Below the pieces are notes generated by a model. The model was given only the letters and a program-made list of their open reading frames with translations. It had not been told where the DNA came from and did no database searches. A stretch of DNA of 64,000 nucleotides from Bifidobacterium canis (GTDB lineage: Bacteria; Actinomycetota; Actinomycetes; Actinomycetales; Bifidobacteriaceae), in contig NZ_WNLP01000003.1 of NCBI RefSeq assembly GCF_009727065.1, forward strand, positions 124,001 to 188,000, in the 5' to 3' direction. Both the position numbers and the translations under genes were made by a program. This document shows, piece after piece, positions 18,701 through 25,391 of this stretch; position 1 is the stretch's first letter, and every line of letters starts with the position of its first letter.

Positions 18701-19102
18701 TGCGTTGACCCGAAGCTCGCTCGCGACGACTACATGGTGTGGCTGCGCGAACCGCTGCGTATCGGCACTCGCAAAACCGTCAAGGCGGCACTCGCTACGT
18801 CGCTCGGTTTCGGCCATGTCTCCGGTTTCGCGGCGATCGTGCACCCTGGCGCTTTCGAAGCGGCAGTCGAACACACCGCTGGCACGCAGGCCCTGCACGC
18901 TTGGCGTGAACGCGCCAACGAGCGTTTGGCGGCTGGCCGCAGGCACTTCGAGGAAGGCATGATGGGTCGTGCGCCGCTCTACGAGCCGATCGACAACCGT
19001 CGCTTCCACGAGGATCACCGTGGCTACAACGCCCACGAGGTTGAGAAGGCCATGCTGCTCAACCCAGCCGCGCGTTTGTCTGCTGACGGCTACTTCGCCT
19101 GA
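9794..19102 (+). CDS. fas: Type I fatty acid synthase (multifunctional, CMN/fungal-like order)
   Basis: One 3,102-residue polypeptide should carry out de novo fatty acid synthesis in the cytosol. Domains in order: acetyl/acyl transferase with GHSQG (S125); enoyl reductase from about 400, with LLAGMTPTTVDPE and VEGGSAGGHHSWES; hot-dog dehydratase with SGDFNPIHTSHRGAA near 1230; malonyl/palmitoyl transferase with GHSLGEYNA (S1442); an Ala/Pro linker (about 1741-1790); acyl carrier domain with GVSSRRNQ, phosphopantetheine on S1834 or S1835; ketoreductase from about 2130 (VVTGVAPNSIAAQVV); ketosynthase with VSACATAAVS (C2747) and later His motifs VSKHDTST and LTGHAKGG. The ATG at 9794 gives the conserved MTTPEFFVNRLSEQ start; an open frame extends 145 codons further upstream into accD but is not expected to be used. 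All catalytic residues I can check are present. acpS follows. Confidence 0.97.
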   Translation: MTTPEFFVNRLSEQPHALMFAGQSTPWTVAVDELMQDERVAAQLKDYVRSAHGLLTPVAADLLATTGRETDLFNYPANPAKLGAAADATASIQGIALAQLGAMLDFDQLGYNVATASPVALLGHSQGILGVHMAQAIIDAGSIEAAREQIDEILAIAALIGAAGTREVRAHGLVRKYGDATPMLSVKGILPAQADELIARVTDAHGPIAVAVINSANHVVLSGHPQDLASFAVEVAKEHKHQAQLRADKVRGGSVFDPVLEYLEVTLPFHSPIMEQAVEQTVEWARACGIDEDRARVLAGEVLVNQVDWASQVAELFKDNDPRTLWVVDMGPGTTLAKLFGTVAEGTGVGVIEAAGVADRAKLATQTEDPARMQDWTKYVPQLISTPQGERIETAFTRLTGKPPVLLAGMTPTTVDPEIVAAAANAGYWAELAGGGQVTADVFDAHVDELEEQLEEGRSVEFNAMFMDRYLWNLQFGTQHIVPKKRASGAPIDGVVISAGIPEFDEAVALVHELNAEGFPFVCFKPGTVDQIKQVVRIAKAVAPTNVIVQVEGGSAGGHHSWESLDDLLLNTYAQVREQSNLVLVAGGGIGTPDRAADYISGEWATRYDRPLMPVDGVLVGTAVMTAKEAHTSPEVKKLLVETPGITAETNTDDDVFAPLGETWVPSGKSVGGVSSGLSHLHADIYELENASARCGRLLVRVMKHPEELETRRQEIIDALNETAKPYFGDLKTMTYEDWARRFAELSFPWADATYADRFLHLMQRIEARVIDLEQGKFTPMFATRADVEDDPFAAIAALTDAYPQISELTVVPIDEAWFTQLVREYPKPMPFVPAIDNDLLRWWGQDQLWQSEDPRYSADSVRIIPGPISVAGITTIDEPVASILGRFNEAMTKRVAGNETAEPRFALLSDCADAEDFIRRSPNISWIGHQMANPAYNTKRGDENYELRYLGTDNGEEQFDLDIHLDTFWDDDPDGGISKHAVRSIVIPLNVPTDATGMIPVVDRERLPEHVYRMLADTAGIGNTAITSDKLDTMPTVEPDADTEAFPYGIATSHYTLSANLGFDHEAATGGALPLDLIASQIAPDALVGPAWPTIYAALGSVMVDGYPVIEGLLNAVHLDHLIELEITEDELLAHTGEQITLRGWAEQYFESASGRVVTIHIEHHLADGTLVARETERFAIRGRAYSDELPQPAPNYGGLLEDIRETPRRMLRRVTVTAPHEMTAFARTSGDFNPIHTSHRGAAISGLNQPLVHGMWLSATAQHAVQALDSKGAHYEIIGWTYNMYGMVQLDDEVEISIERVGRVAHAGLVLEVTCRIDGNIVSRATAITRAPISAFVYPGQGIQQQGMVLDERAKSPAAREVWERADKLTRERLGFSILAVVRDNPKELTANGVTYRHPEGLLNLTQFTQVALATVAFAQTARMSEAGADIRPAYFAGHSLGEYNALSSFAHVIPLETVLELVFHRGSTMHHLIDRDAQGRSNYRMGALRPNQFGVDDAHVREYVEGVAKASGEFLEIVNYNLAGQQYAVAGTIAGLKALKADSARRVAEYGGKPAFMLVPGIDVPFHSTLLRKGVPEFRDKLDALLPAHIDYRGALEGRYIPNLVAEPFEMTREFAAKILDVVPSERIAAALADDDVWESYAQDDQKLGRLLLTELLSWQFASPVRWIETQALMFGSHEQGGLGVEELVEVGLGNAPTLANLASKTLRLPEFSRRHVSVYNVGRDEARVYMTDSDSLVPEAEEEAPVAETAPAAAAAPATPAAAPVAEQSAPVTPAAAPAAPAGGVSGAAVADLDYRAHDAIEMLLAYSAKVRPEQIGDNDTTDTLTNGVSSRRNQLLMDISSELGVASVDGAAEASIRDLNALVDKVAPNYKAFGPVLADIVRDRVRSLFGAAGVKLAQIEKRVTDTWQLGEGWAHHVVAQLVLGTRDDASSRGGDLATLGSDSASNAAQANAMIDAAVQAVAAAHGVQVAMPSAGGAAGGVVDSAALDAYAQSVTGSNGVLAATARFVLGQLGVNEPAAVPEEDENAAVVAAVEAELGSDWPQQVAPRFDSRKAILFDDRWASAREDLARAYYNGELDAIAGDFTGAGKAVAQQAAWYAEHSDDDLATQYAQIADQAAQNRTEGEFEYDGEVAVVTGVAPNSIAAQVVNGLLEGGATVIATSHSFKPSIKAWAQRTYRQHARGDAKLWLVPANLSSYRDVDALVDWVGTVQKKTSGATTTVLKPAYEPSLFFPFAAPPVHGSLADSGALFESQARLMLWGVERAIAGFAQIGADTDVQHKLHVVLPGSPNRGVFGGDGAYGEVKSAFDAMVNRARAEHVWSDRVTFAHPKIGWVRGTGLMGGNDPLVDVVEKHGLRTYSTEEIAAELLKLVSAEAREQAAIAPLDVDLTGGLGSEPIDIKALRAEALADAALDAVEEAEDDANAVQIKALPTPHVPQQAAVELSEWEQVSARPEDEIVIVSVGELGPWGSGRTRAEAELGIHSDGEVDLSAGAVLELAWNMGLLTWADSPKPGWYDTDGNLVPEADIAERYHDEVVAKSGVRPFETGMGSDYRNGTDEEEAEVYLDHDVTFAVPTRELANEYVAMDAEHTSIEEDAESGEWNVTRHAGSMIRVPRRATMTRTVGGQFPDGFDPLKWGIPASMVGDVDEIALWNIVTTVDAYLSAGFTPTEILQAVHPSMVASTQGTGFGGMASMRKLYLDRFLNHEIPTDILQEALPNVVAAHVMQSYIGGYGNMIQPVSACATAAVSLEEGADKIALGKADFVVTGAIDDIGVESVIGFGNMNATANSQEMLDKGIEPRFFSRANDRRRGGFVESQGGGTILLTRGDIALKLGLPVAGVIGFVHSYADGAHTSIPAPGLGALAAGMGGRDSKLVHYLARLGVTPDDIAVVSKHDTSTNANDPNESELHNTLAHAIGRESGNPLFVISQKSLTGHAKGGACIFQVNGLTQLFKSGVIPANASLECVDPKLARDDYMVWLREPLRIGTRKTVKAALATSLGFGHVSGFAAIVHPGAFEAAVEHTAGTQALHAWRERANERLAAGRRHFEEGMMGRAPLYEPIDNRRFHEDHRGYNAHEVEKAMLLNPAARLSADGYFA

Positions 19103-19124
19103 CAGATAAGGAAACCCAAGAAAT

Positions 19125-19155
19125 TGCGGAGGCTTGCGATTTGCGAGCCTCCGCA
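19125..19155 (+). terminator. Hairpin terminator between fas and acpS
   Basis: A stem of 13 pairs with one G-T pair (19125-19137 with 19143-19155) and a five-base loop lies 22 bases after the fas stop and is followed by TCTTTC. It may reduce, not abolish, read-through into acpS. Confidence 0.7.
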
Positions 19156-19195
19156 TCTTTCGACCAATATATATAAAAGTACAGGAGGGAAGCAG

Positions 19196-19644
19196 ATGGC
19201 AGTGCTGGGCATCGGGCATGACGTGGTTGACGTGCACGCGTTTCACGAGCAGTTCACGATGCCGGGCACGCGCATCAAGCAGCTTTTCTCCGTGCGCGAG
19301 CAGCGGCAGGCGCAAATGCGCGCCGCAATCAAGCACGACAGCGAATCCGCGCATTTCGCCGCTCGCTGGGCTGGCAAGGAAGCGGTGATCAAAGCGTGGT
19401 GCGAAGCACTGTCGAGCACAACGCACGCAGATAATCGTCCATATTCTCTCGACACCGTTCCATGGAGCAGCATCGAGATTCTGGGCGACTCCACCGGCTG
19501 CCCCACATCGCACTCTCCGCACAGGTGGGGCGCGACCTGCGCGAATCTCTGCGACTGCCAAGCGAGCGGAACGTTCGCTGGCACGTGTCACTCAGTCACG
19601 ACGGTGGCATCGCGTCGGCGGTGGTGCTTTTGGAAGCGGAGTAG
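19196..19644 (+). CDS. acpS: Holo-[acyl-carrier-protein] synthase, frameshifted as read
   Basis: AcpS moves 4'-phosphopantetheine from CoA to the carrier domain of Fas. The first frame starts at 19196 after AGGAGGGAAG and shows LGIGHDVVDVHAF (metal-binding Asp) and FAARWAGKEAVIKAW. At about 19500, in a run of four C (19501-19504), the family sequence moves to another frame (PHIALSAQVGRDL ... RWHVSLSHDGGIASAVVL), ending at the TAG at 19642-19644. Adding one C restores a 149-residue protein. As written the first frame runs on with unrelated sequence to 19720. Since Fas needs this modification and the gene directly follows fas, a sequencing or assembly error is more likely than real loss. Confidence 0.85.
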
Positions 19645-19674
19645 TGGCGGAGTATTCGATATTCCGGGGTCGTG

Positions 19675-19680
19675 TATAAT
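19675..19680 (+). promoter_or_regulatory. Likely -10 box of tRNA-Gly
   Basis: A perfect TATAAT (19675-19680), directly preceded by TG, lies 30 bases before the tRNA-Gly gene. The -35 region is weak. Confidence 0.5.
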
Positions 19681-19710
19681 AACAGAGTTGCTTACGCAAG
19701 CGAGCAATAC

Positions 19711-19784
19711 GCGGACGTAGCTCAATGGTAGAGCCTCAGTCTTCCAAACTGATTACGCGGGTTCGATTCCCGTCGTCCGCTCCA
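19711..19784 (+). tRNA. tRNA-Gly (anticodon TCC)
   Basis: The acceptor arms GCGGACG (19711-19717) and CGTCCGC (19774-19780) pair perfectly, the anticodon stem TCAGT/ACTGA encloses the loop CTTCCAA with anticodon TCC, and the T loop TTCGATT is standard. The discriminator is T19781 and the 3' CCA (19782-19784) is encoded in the DNA, unlike the tRNA-Trp in this window. Confidence 0.97.
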
Positions 19785-19843
19785 ATCAACGGCCGAAATC
19801 ATTGAGATTCGGTCGTTTTTGTTACCAAACCAAGGAGGTGGCG

Positions 19844-20578
19844 ATGCCGCAGTCTTCGCAGGATGCAGAGCAGCAGGAAATCGCAAAACTCGACTCCGAG
19901 CCTGCGGCCAAGCCGATCGAACCGACGAGCGGGCAGAATCTCGAAGAAGAGCTCGCCGAAAACGTCGTGTCGAAACACCCGGAGGCCACGATCCCCGAAT
20001 CCGACGTGTCGTTGGCCGACATCGAGCGTAAGCAGTCGCATCCGTGGCGCTGGATCGTCGCGATCGTGCTGCTGCTCGCCGCATTGATCGCTCCGTACTG
20101 GGTGGGTCGCTCGCTCGCCGTGAACCACGCCGCCGCCATCACCGCCAACTTCGGCATGCTCACCTCGTACGGCATCGCCCTCGTTTCGTGGGGCGTGACG
20201 ACAATGCTGTTCGTCTCGCTCGTCATGCTGCTCGTCGACAATCACCGCGTCGCATGGTTCCTCGCGTTCGTCGTGTTCCTCGCGCTCGAACAGCTGATCG
20301 CCGGCGTCTCGATGTTCAAACTCAACTTCTGGAACGCCACCTACGTGATCTACGGCAGTCACGCATACATCGCGAACTCCGCGAATCTCGGCATCATCGC
20401 GTCCGCCATAGCACTCGCCGTGTTCGCGCTCGTGTGGGTCGGGCTGCTCGTGGTGGTGCGCAAAGACTCCCCGCTCAACGTGCTCACGCATGTGTGGGTG
20501 TCGTTCATCATGCTTCTGGTGTTCGAAGTCGTCGCGCTGATCATATTGTTCTGCGGCGGATTCATGGCTGCCGCGTAG
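19844..20578 (+). CDS. Membrane protein of unknown function
   Basis: I do not recognise this family. The ATG at 19844 follows AAGGAGG and gives 244 residues. Residues 1 to about 65 are hydrophilic and acidic (Glu, Ser, Pro, Lys), presumably cytoplasmic. After residue 66 there are five or six hydrophobic segments: WRWIVAIVLLLAALIAPYW, then a segment around GMLTSYGIALVSWGVTT, then VAWFLAFVVFLALEQLI, IIASAIALAVFALVWVGLL, and a C-terminal helix ending CGGFMAAA. There is no signal peptide or catalytic motif. It is next to tRNA-Gly and convergent with the dehydrogenase gene across a shared terminator. A tRNA-flanking position can mark insertion, but I see no att repeat. Confidence 0.75.
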   Translation: MPQSSQDAEQQEIAKLDSEPAAKPIEPTSGQNLEEELAENVVSKHPEATIPESDVSLADIERKQSHPWRWIVAIVLLLAALIAPYWVGRSLAVNHAAAITANFGMLTSYGIALVSWGVTTMLFVSLVMLLVDNHRVAWFLAFVVFLALEQLIAGVSMFKLNFWNATYVIYGSHAYIANSANLGIIASAIALAVFALVWVGLLVVVRKDSPLNVLTHVWVSFIMLLVFEVVALIILFCGGFMAAA

Positions 20579-20631
20579 AGCTAAGCAAAAACTAAAATAT
20601 ATATAATAATATTATTTAAAAATAATATAAA

Positions 20632-20675
20632 ATTATTGGTCCCGCGCGCTGCGTCCGGCGTGCGGGACCAATAAT
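20632..20675. terminator. Bidirectional terminator
   Basis: A perfect 14-bp stem (20632-20645 with 20662-20675) has arms ending in A/T-rich ATTATT and AATAAT, so it works as a terminator in both directions between the convergent membrane-protein and dehydrogenase genes. The preceding stretch 20585-20631 is almost pure A/T. Confidence 0.85.
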
Positions 20676-20691
20676 ATGTCTCATATAAATA

Positions 20692-21663
20692 TCAGGCGAT
20701 ATGCGTGCGCGCGAGATTCTCCCGCACATGCGCGCAGCTCGCGTGGAACTCGTCGAGCTCCTCATCACTCAAGTCGAGTGTGATGACTTCCTCCACGCCG
20801 TCCGCACCCACGACGCACGGCAGCGAGATGAAAATGCCCTCCTCGCCGTATTCGCCGGTGAGCAGCGTCGAGCACGCCGTGATGTAATGCTCGTTCGACA
20901 CGACCGCGCGCACCAAACGGCACGCCGCATCCGCAACCGCGAACTCAGTGCACTGCTTGCCCGCGTACGTCACATACCCACCCTGGCGAGCCTGCGCCTC
21001 GAGCTCCTTGTAGTCGAAGCTGAACCGTTCCGGCTGCTCTTGCGCGAGCTGGGAGAGTGGCTTGCCGCCGAAGGAGACGTTGCTCCACGCGGCGAACTGG
21101 CTCGCGCCATGCTCGCCGAGCATGTATGCAGTGATCGAATGCTGGTCGTAGCCGGTGACGCGCGACAGCACGTACTTGAGGCGGCTCGAATCAAGCGCCG
21201 TGCCCGTGCCGATCACGCGGCGCGGGTCAATGCCCGACTCCTTCCAGATTTCAGTGGCCACAACATCGCACGGATTCGCGATATTGACCCACACGCCGCT
21301 GAACCCGGCGTCAGCAATAGTCTTTATGAACGTCTTCGCGGTGTCGGTGGTGAAGAACAGCTCGCCGTCGCGGTCTACAGCAGAACGGTGCACGTCGCCC
21401 GCCGCGTTCACGATCACGTCGCATTGCGCGAGCTGCGCGTAATCGTCGCCGCAGTTATGCAGCGCCACATTATGCGGGCAGAAGGCGAGCGAATCACCCA
21501 GATCCTGCACTTCGGCAGCGAGTTTCTTGCTGCGGTCGCGCTCGCCGGAGCAGATCTCGGTCATGAAGATCTCATCGGCTATGCCTTGCAAAATCAAACT
21601 GTTCGCAACGTGCGCGCCGACGTGCCCCATGCCCACAATGCCGACCTTCGTACAGATTCCCAT
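20692..21663 (-). CDS. L-lactate / L-2-hydroxyacid dehydrogenase-like protein
   Basis: NAD-dependent dehydrogenase of the lactate/malate superfamily, 323 residues. The N-terminal Rossmann loop is VGIVGMGHVGAHVA. Catalytic H185 lies in LGEHG, with D158 and R161 in ALDSSRLKY and NP in NIANPCDV. The mobile substrate loop (about 89-98, GDVHRSAVDR) does not match the usual lactate dehydrogenase loop with its Gln, so the true substrate could be another 2-oxoacid such as 2-oxoisocaproate. Bifidobacteria usually also have a canonical lactate dehydrogenase for NADH reoxidation at the end of the bifid shunt. The start at 21663 follows GAAGGAGG on the minus strand. It stands alone, divergent from rpsO. 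Confidence 0.8.
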   Translation of the reverse strand: MGICTKVGIVGMGHVGAHVANSLILQGIADEIFMTEICSGERDRSKKLAAEVQDLGDSLAFCPHNVALHNCGDDYAQLAQCDVIVNAAGDVHRSAVDRDGELFFTTDTAKTFIKTIADAGFSGVWVNIANPCDVVATEIWKESGIDPRRVIGTGTALDSSRLKYVLSRVTGYDQHSITAYMLGEHGASQFAAWSNVSFGGKPLSQLAQEQPERFSFDYKELEAQARQGGYVTYAGKQCTEFAVADAACRLVRAVVSNEHYITACSTLLTGEYGEEGIFISLPCVVGADGVEEVITLDLSDEELDEFHASCAHVRENLARTHIA

Positions 21664-21987
21664 GCGTCAACCCTCCTTCGGCGTCAATGACGCGTTGTGT
21701 GTGTGCATCTGTTCGTCACCGTTGCGGTTCCAATCAATTCTGCGCAGCCCAGCGGTGATTTGCGCTTCATTGTAGGAATCGCGAATTTGAAACGGTTACA
21801 GGCGAGTTTTTCTACGCTCATGGCGCATAAAACGACCGCATCGTGAGCAAGCTGGCGGCGAAGCGCTGTGCGGGGGAAACATAGTCCGACGGTCTGCATA
21901 AAATTCTCTTTTGGCGTGTTTCGCCCGCGGATAGAGAGCGCTGCCGATAACGGATCGGTGGCACCGCGCAGCAACAAGGAGGATGCC
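21664..21987. other. Divergent intergenic region between the dehydrogenase gene and rpsO
   Basis: About 320 bases without a convincing gene. It should hold the promoters of both neighbours and the rpsO leader. A small palindromic stretch, CCGATAACGGATCGG (about 21944-21958), lies just upstream of the rpsO ribosome site and could form a leader hairpin. I see no repeat or terminator in it. Confidence 0.4.
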
Positions 21988-22257
21988 GTGGCACTTACGG
22001 CTGAAGAAAAGCAAGAGATCATCGCCAAGTACGCTACCCATGAGGGTGACACTGGCTCCCCGGAAGTCCAGATTGCACTGCTCACCAAGCGCATCGCTGA
22101 CCTGACCGAGCACCTCAAGGAGCACAAGCACGATCACCACTCTCGTCGTGGTCTGCTGCTGATGGTCGGTGATCGTCGTCGTCTGCTCGACTACCTGAAG
22201 AGCGTCGACATTGAGCGTTACCGTTCCCTGATTGATCGTCTGGGACTGCGCCGCTAG
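21988..22257 (+). CDS. rpsO: 30S ribosomal protein S15
   Basis: S15 is a primary binder of 16S rRNA in the small-subunit platform. The GTG at 21988, seven bases after AAGGAGG, gives the standard 89 residues starting [16 protein letters not shown], with conserved [17 protein letters not shown] and [20 protein letters not shown] (each shown in part). An upstream open frame to 21868 has no family similarity. rpsO is followed by a strong terminator and then pnp, the classic rpsO-pnp pairing. Confidence 0.97.
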   Translation: MALTAEEKQEIIAKYATHEGDTGSPEVQIALLTKRIADLTEHLKEHKHDHHSRRGLLLMVGDRRRLLDYLKSVDIERYRSLIDRLGLRR

Positions 22258-22263
22258 TCTTCC

Positions 22264-22298
22264 GCCCGAATCCGTTCACGGGTTCGGGCTTTTCTTTT
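22264..22298 (+). terminator. Intrinsic terminator after rpsO
   Basis: An 11-bp stem with one G-T pair (22264-22274 with 22279-22289), loop TTCA, and a following TTTTCTTTT run lie seven bases after the rpsO stop. Confidence 0.9.
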
Positions 22299-22503
22299 GC
22301 GTGCGTGAGCTTTCTATGTGAAGCACGAGATAATAATTGAATTATTGAGCTATCAACGTGACGCATTGCAGATGACGTTGCCGATGAATTTGTAGGATTG
22401 CTAGCAGCTAATAACACAATTTCAAGTAACTAAGCCAGTGGAAACGGTATACAATCGCAGATGGTGGCAATTGCGTTAGGAAAACGTGGATTTGGCCATG
22501 CCA

Positions 22504-22587
22504 CCCGAAAGTCAGGCTGACTGTTCGGGCGCGGGTGAAACGCCCAGAGATCGACTGCGCGGAGCTTAGGTGGAATGAAGCCGCGCA
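22504..22587 (+). promoter_or_regulatory. Structured pnp leader with competing hairpins
   Basis: Upstream of pnp three stems can be drawn. Hairpin A (22504-22529) pairs CCCGAA and AGTCA with TGACT and TTCGGG, 11 pairs with one bulged G. Hairpin B pairs GGGCG (22527-22531) with CGCCC (22541-22545) and shares bases with A, so the two exclude each other. Hairpin C pairs TGCGCGG (22556-22562) with CCGCGCA (22581-22587). PNPase in E. coli controls its own leader RNA; a similar role here is an inference. The stretch 22299-22503 shows nothing else clear. Confidence 0.5.
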
Positions 22588-22643
22588 CTCGGCACGCATG
22601 TTGGTATATGAAGAAATAAATAAAAATACAAAGGAGGAACCCT

Positions 22644-25283
22644 ATGGAGGGTCCCGAAATCAAGGCTGTAGAAGCCGTTATTGACAATGGATCGTTCGGC
22701 AAGCGCACGCTGCGCTTCGAGACGGGAAGGCTTGCACAGCAGGCAGACGGCGCCGTTGCCGCCTATCTCGATGATGATTCAATGGTGCTCTCTACCACCA
22801 CCGCCGGTTCGAGCCCGAAGGAGAACTACGACTTCTTCCCGCTTACCGTTGACGTGGAAGAGAAGATGTATGCAGCCGGCAAGATCCCGGGCTCGTTCTT
22901 CCGCCGTGAAGGACGCCCGAGCTCCGAAGCCATTCTGGCTTGCCGCATCATCGACCGCCCGCTGCGCCCGCTGTTCCCGCACACGCTGCGCAACGAGGTT
23001 CAGGTTGTTGAGACCATTCTCGCCGTGAACCCTGAAGACGCCTACGATGTGCTGGCTCTGAACGCTGCTTCGGCTTCCACGCTGATCTCCGGCCTGCCGT
23101 TCACCGGCCCGGTTGGTGGCGTGCGCCTGGCGCTCATCGATGGCCAGTGGGTCGCATTCCCACGCTGGAGCGAACGTGAACGCGCTGTGTTCGAGATCGT
23201 CGTGGCAGGCCGCGTGGTTGAGGGCGGCGACGTCGCCATCGCCATGATCGAAGCTGGCGCAGGCAAGAACGCTTGGCACCTGATCTACGACGAGGGTCAG
23301 CAGAAGCCTGATGAGGAAGTCGTGGCAGGTGGCCTTGAAGCCGCCAAGCCGTTCATCAAGGTGCTGTGCGATGCGCAGAACGAACTGAAGCGCCTCGCCG
23401 CCAAGGAAACCCGTGAGTTCACGCTGTTCCCTGAATACACCGAAGACCTGTACAACCGCATTGACGAGATCGCTCACGCCGACCTCGACGAAGCCCTGTC
23501 GATCGCCGAGAAGCTGCCGCGTCAGGAGCGCATCGCCGAGATCAAGCAGCGCGTCAAAGACACGCTTTCCGTTGAGTTCACCGACATGGATGAGCAGGAG
23601 AAAGACAAGGAGATCGGCAACGCGTTCAAGGAACTGCAGCGCCAGATCGTTCGTCACCGCATCCTGACCCAGGACTACCGCATCGATGGCCGTGGCCTGC
23701 GCGACATCCGCACGCTGTCTGCCGAAATCGACGTGGTGCCACGCGTGCACGGCTCCGCTCTGTTCCAGCGCGGCGAAACCCAGATTCTGGGCATCACCAC
23801 GCTCAACATGCTCAAGATGGAGCAGCAGATCGATGCTCTGAGCGGCCCATCCACGAAGCGCTACATGCACAACTACGAGATGCCGCCATATTCGACCGGC
23901 GAAACCGGTCGCGTCGGTTCCCCGAAGCGCCGCGAAATCGGCCACGGTGCTCTCGCTGAAAAGGCCATCGTGCCTGTGCTGCCAAGCCGTGAAGAGTTCC
24001 CATACGCCATCCGTCAGGTCTCCGAAGCCATCGGTTCCAACGGTTCCACGTCAATGGGCTCGGTCTGCGCCTCCACGCTGTCGCTGCTCGCTGCTGGCGT
24101 GCCGCTCAAGGCACCTGTTGCCGGCATCGCCATGGGTTTGGTCTCCGGCGACGTCGACGGCCAGCACATCTTCAAGACGCTCACCGACATTCTCGGCGCT
24201 GAAGACGCGTTCGGCGACATGGACTTCAAGGTCGCCGGCACCGCCGACTTCATCACAGCCCTGCAGCTCGACACGAAGCTCGACGGCATTCCGGCCGACG
24301 TGCTCGCCGGCGCACTGAAGCAGGCTCACGAAGCCCGCACCACGATTCTCGAAGTCATCAACGAGTGCATCGACGGCCCAGCCGAGATGAGCCCGCTGGC
24401 TCCGCGCATCATCACCACCACCGTTCCTGTCGACAAGATCGGCGAGATCATCGGACCTAAGGGCAAGATGATCAACCAGATTCAGGAAGACACCGGCGCT
24501 GAGATCGCAATCGAAGACGACGGCACTGTCTACATCTCCTCCGAAGGCGGCGAAGCCGCGCAGAAGGCGAAGAAGATCATCGACGAGATCGCGAACCCGC
24601 ACGTTCCAGAAGCCGGCGAAACCTACAACGGCACCGTCGTCAAGACCACGTCGTTCGGCGCATTCGTGAACCTGACCCCAGGCACCGACGGTCTGCTGCA
24701 CATCTCGCAGATCCGCAACCTGGTAGACGGCCAGCGCATCGACTCCGTTGAAGACGTGCTCAAGGAAGGCGACACCGTTGAGGTGGTCGTGCAGGGCGTT
24801 GACGATCGCGGCAAGATCTCGCTCGCCATTCCTGGCTTCGAAGATCAGGAATCGTCGGCACCACGTCGTGACGATCGCCGTCGTTCCGACCGTGATGACC
24901 GTCGCCGTTCCGACCGCCGCCGTGACGACCGCTCGGATCGCCGCCGTGATGATCGCGATTACGATGACCGCCCACGTCGCCGCCGCGATTACGACGATGA
25001 CTATGAGGATCGTCCGCGTCGCCGCCGTGACGATCGCGACGACCGTGATTACGATCGCGATTATGAGGATCGTCCGCGTCGCCGTCGTGATGACCGTGAT
25101 GACCGTGATGACCGCTCGGATCGCCGCCGTGATGACCGCCCGCGCCGTTCGCGCCGCAACGACGATCGCAACCCGCGTTACGCTGCAGACGAGAACTACG
25201 ACGAATACCGTGCAGGTCGCGAAGAGCGTCACGAGCGTCCGCGTCGCCGTGTGCGCCGCGACTTCGATCCGTTCGACGACTGA
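22644..25283 (+). CDS. pnp: Polyribonucleotide nucleotidyltransferase (PNPase)
   Basis: PNPase degrades RNA 3' to 5' with phosphate, and in actinobacteria may also act in guanosine pentaphosphate metabolism. The 879-residue protein starts after AAGGAGGAA. Two RNase PH-like cores are visible (the second with [20 protein letters not shown] in part, and later [11 protein letters not shown]), then a KH domain ([20 protein letters not shown], about residue 600) and an S1 domain ([18 protein letters not shown], about 660). Residues from about 738 to the end form a long tail of Arg/Asp-rich repeats, ending [13 protein letters not shown], encoded partly by tandem DNA repeats. The tail should be disordered and RNA-binding. 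It lies downstream of rpsO. Confidence 0.96.
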   Translation: MEGPEIKAVEAVIDNGSFGKRTLRFETGRLAQQADGAVAAYLDDDSMVLSTTTAGSSPKENYDFFPLTVDVEEKMYAAGKIPGSFFRREGRPSSEAILACRIIDRPLRPLFPHTLRNEVQVVETILAVNPEDAYDVLALNAASASTLISGLPFTGPVGGVRLALIDGQWVAFPRWSERERAVFEIVVAGRVVEGGDVAIAMIEAGAGKNAWHLIYDEGQQKPDEEVVAGGLEAAKPFIKVLCDAQNELKRLAAKETREFTLFPEYTEDLYNRIDEIAHADLDEALSIAEKLPRQERIAEIKQRVKDTLSVEFTDMDEQEKDKEIGNAFKELQRQIVRHRILTQDYRIDGRGLRDIRTLSAEIDVVPRVHGSALFQRGETQILGITTLNMLKMEQQIDALSGPSTKRYMHNYEMPPYSTGETGRVGSPKRREIGHGALAEKAIVPVLPSREEFPYAIRQVSEAIGSNGSTSMGSVCASTLSLLAAGVPLKAPVAGIAMGLVSGDVDGQHIFKTLTDILGAEDAFGDMDFKVAGTADFITALQLDTKLDGIPADVLAGALKQAHEARTTILEVINECIDGPAEMSPLAPRIITTTVPVDKIGEIIGPKGKMINQIQEDTGAEIAIEDDGTVYISSEGGEAAQKAKKIIDEIANPHVPEAGETYNGTVVKTTSFGAFVNLTPGTDGLLHISQIRNLVDGQRIDSVEDVLKEGDTVEVVVQGVDDRGKISLAIPGFEDQESSAPRRDDRRRSDRDDRRRSDRRRDDRSDRRRDDRDYDDRPRRRRDYDDDYEDRPRRRRDDRDDRDYDRDYEDRPRRRRDDRDDRDDRSDRRRDDRPRRSRRNDDRNPRYAADENYDEYRAGREERHERPRRRVRRDFDPFDD
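25002..25090 (+). repeat. 60-bp tandem duplication inside the pnp tail
   Basis: A segment beginning TATGAGGATCGTCCGCGTCG at about 25003 recurs 60 bases later at about 25063, with near-identical sequence around it. It encodes one unit of the Arg/Asp-rich tail of PNPase. The number of units may vary between strains. Confidence 0.7.
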
Positions 25284-25320
25284 TCGTTCGCTGATGTGAC
25301 GCCAACGTCACTGTGAATTG

Positions 25321-25354
25321 TGAGGTGGGGTCTGGGAAACCAGACCCCACCTCA
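25321..25354 (+). terminator. Terminator after pnp
   Basis: A perfect 15-bp GC-rich stem (25321-25335 with 25340-25354) with a GAAA tetraloop lies between pnp and the convergent LacI gene. The T-run is short (TTT); the structure can serve both strands. Confidence 0.85.
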
Positions 25355-25391
25355 TTTGTATGTGAATGAAAGTCACGCAACAGCGCAACAC

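Noticed and set aside
19711..20578. Genomic island at tRNA-Gly
   Set aside because: No integrase, no repeat of the tRNA 3' end downstream, and composition is like the surroundings.
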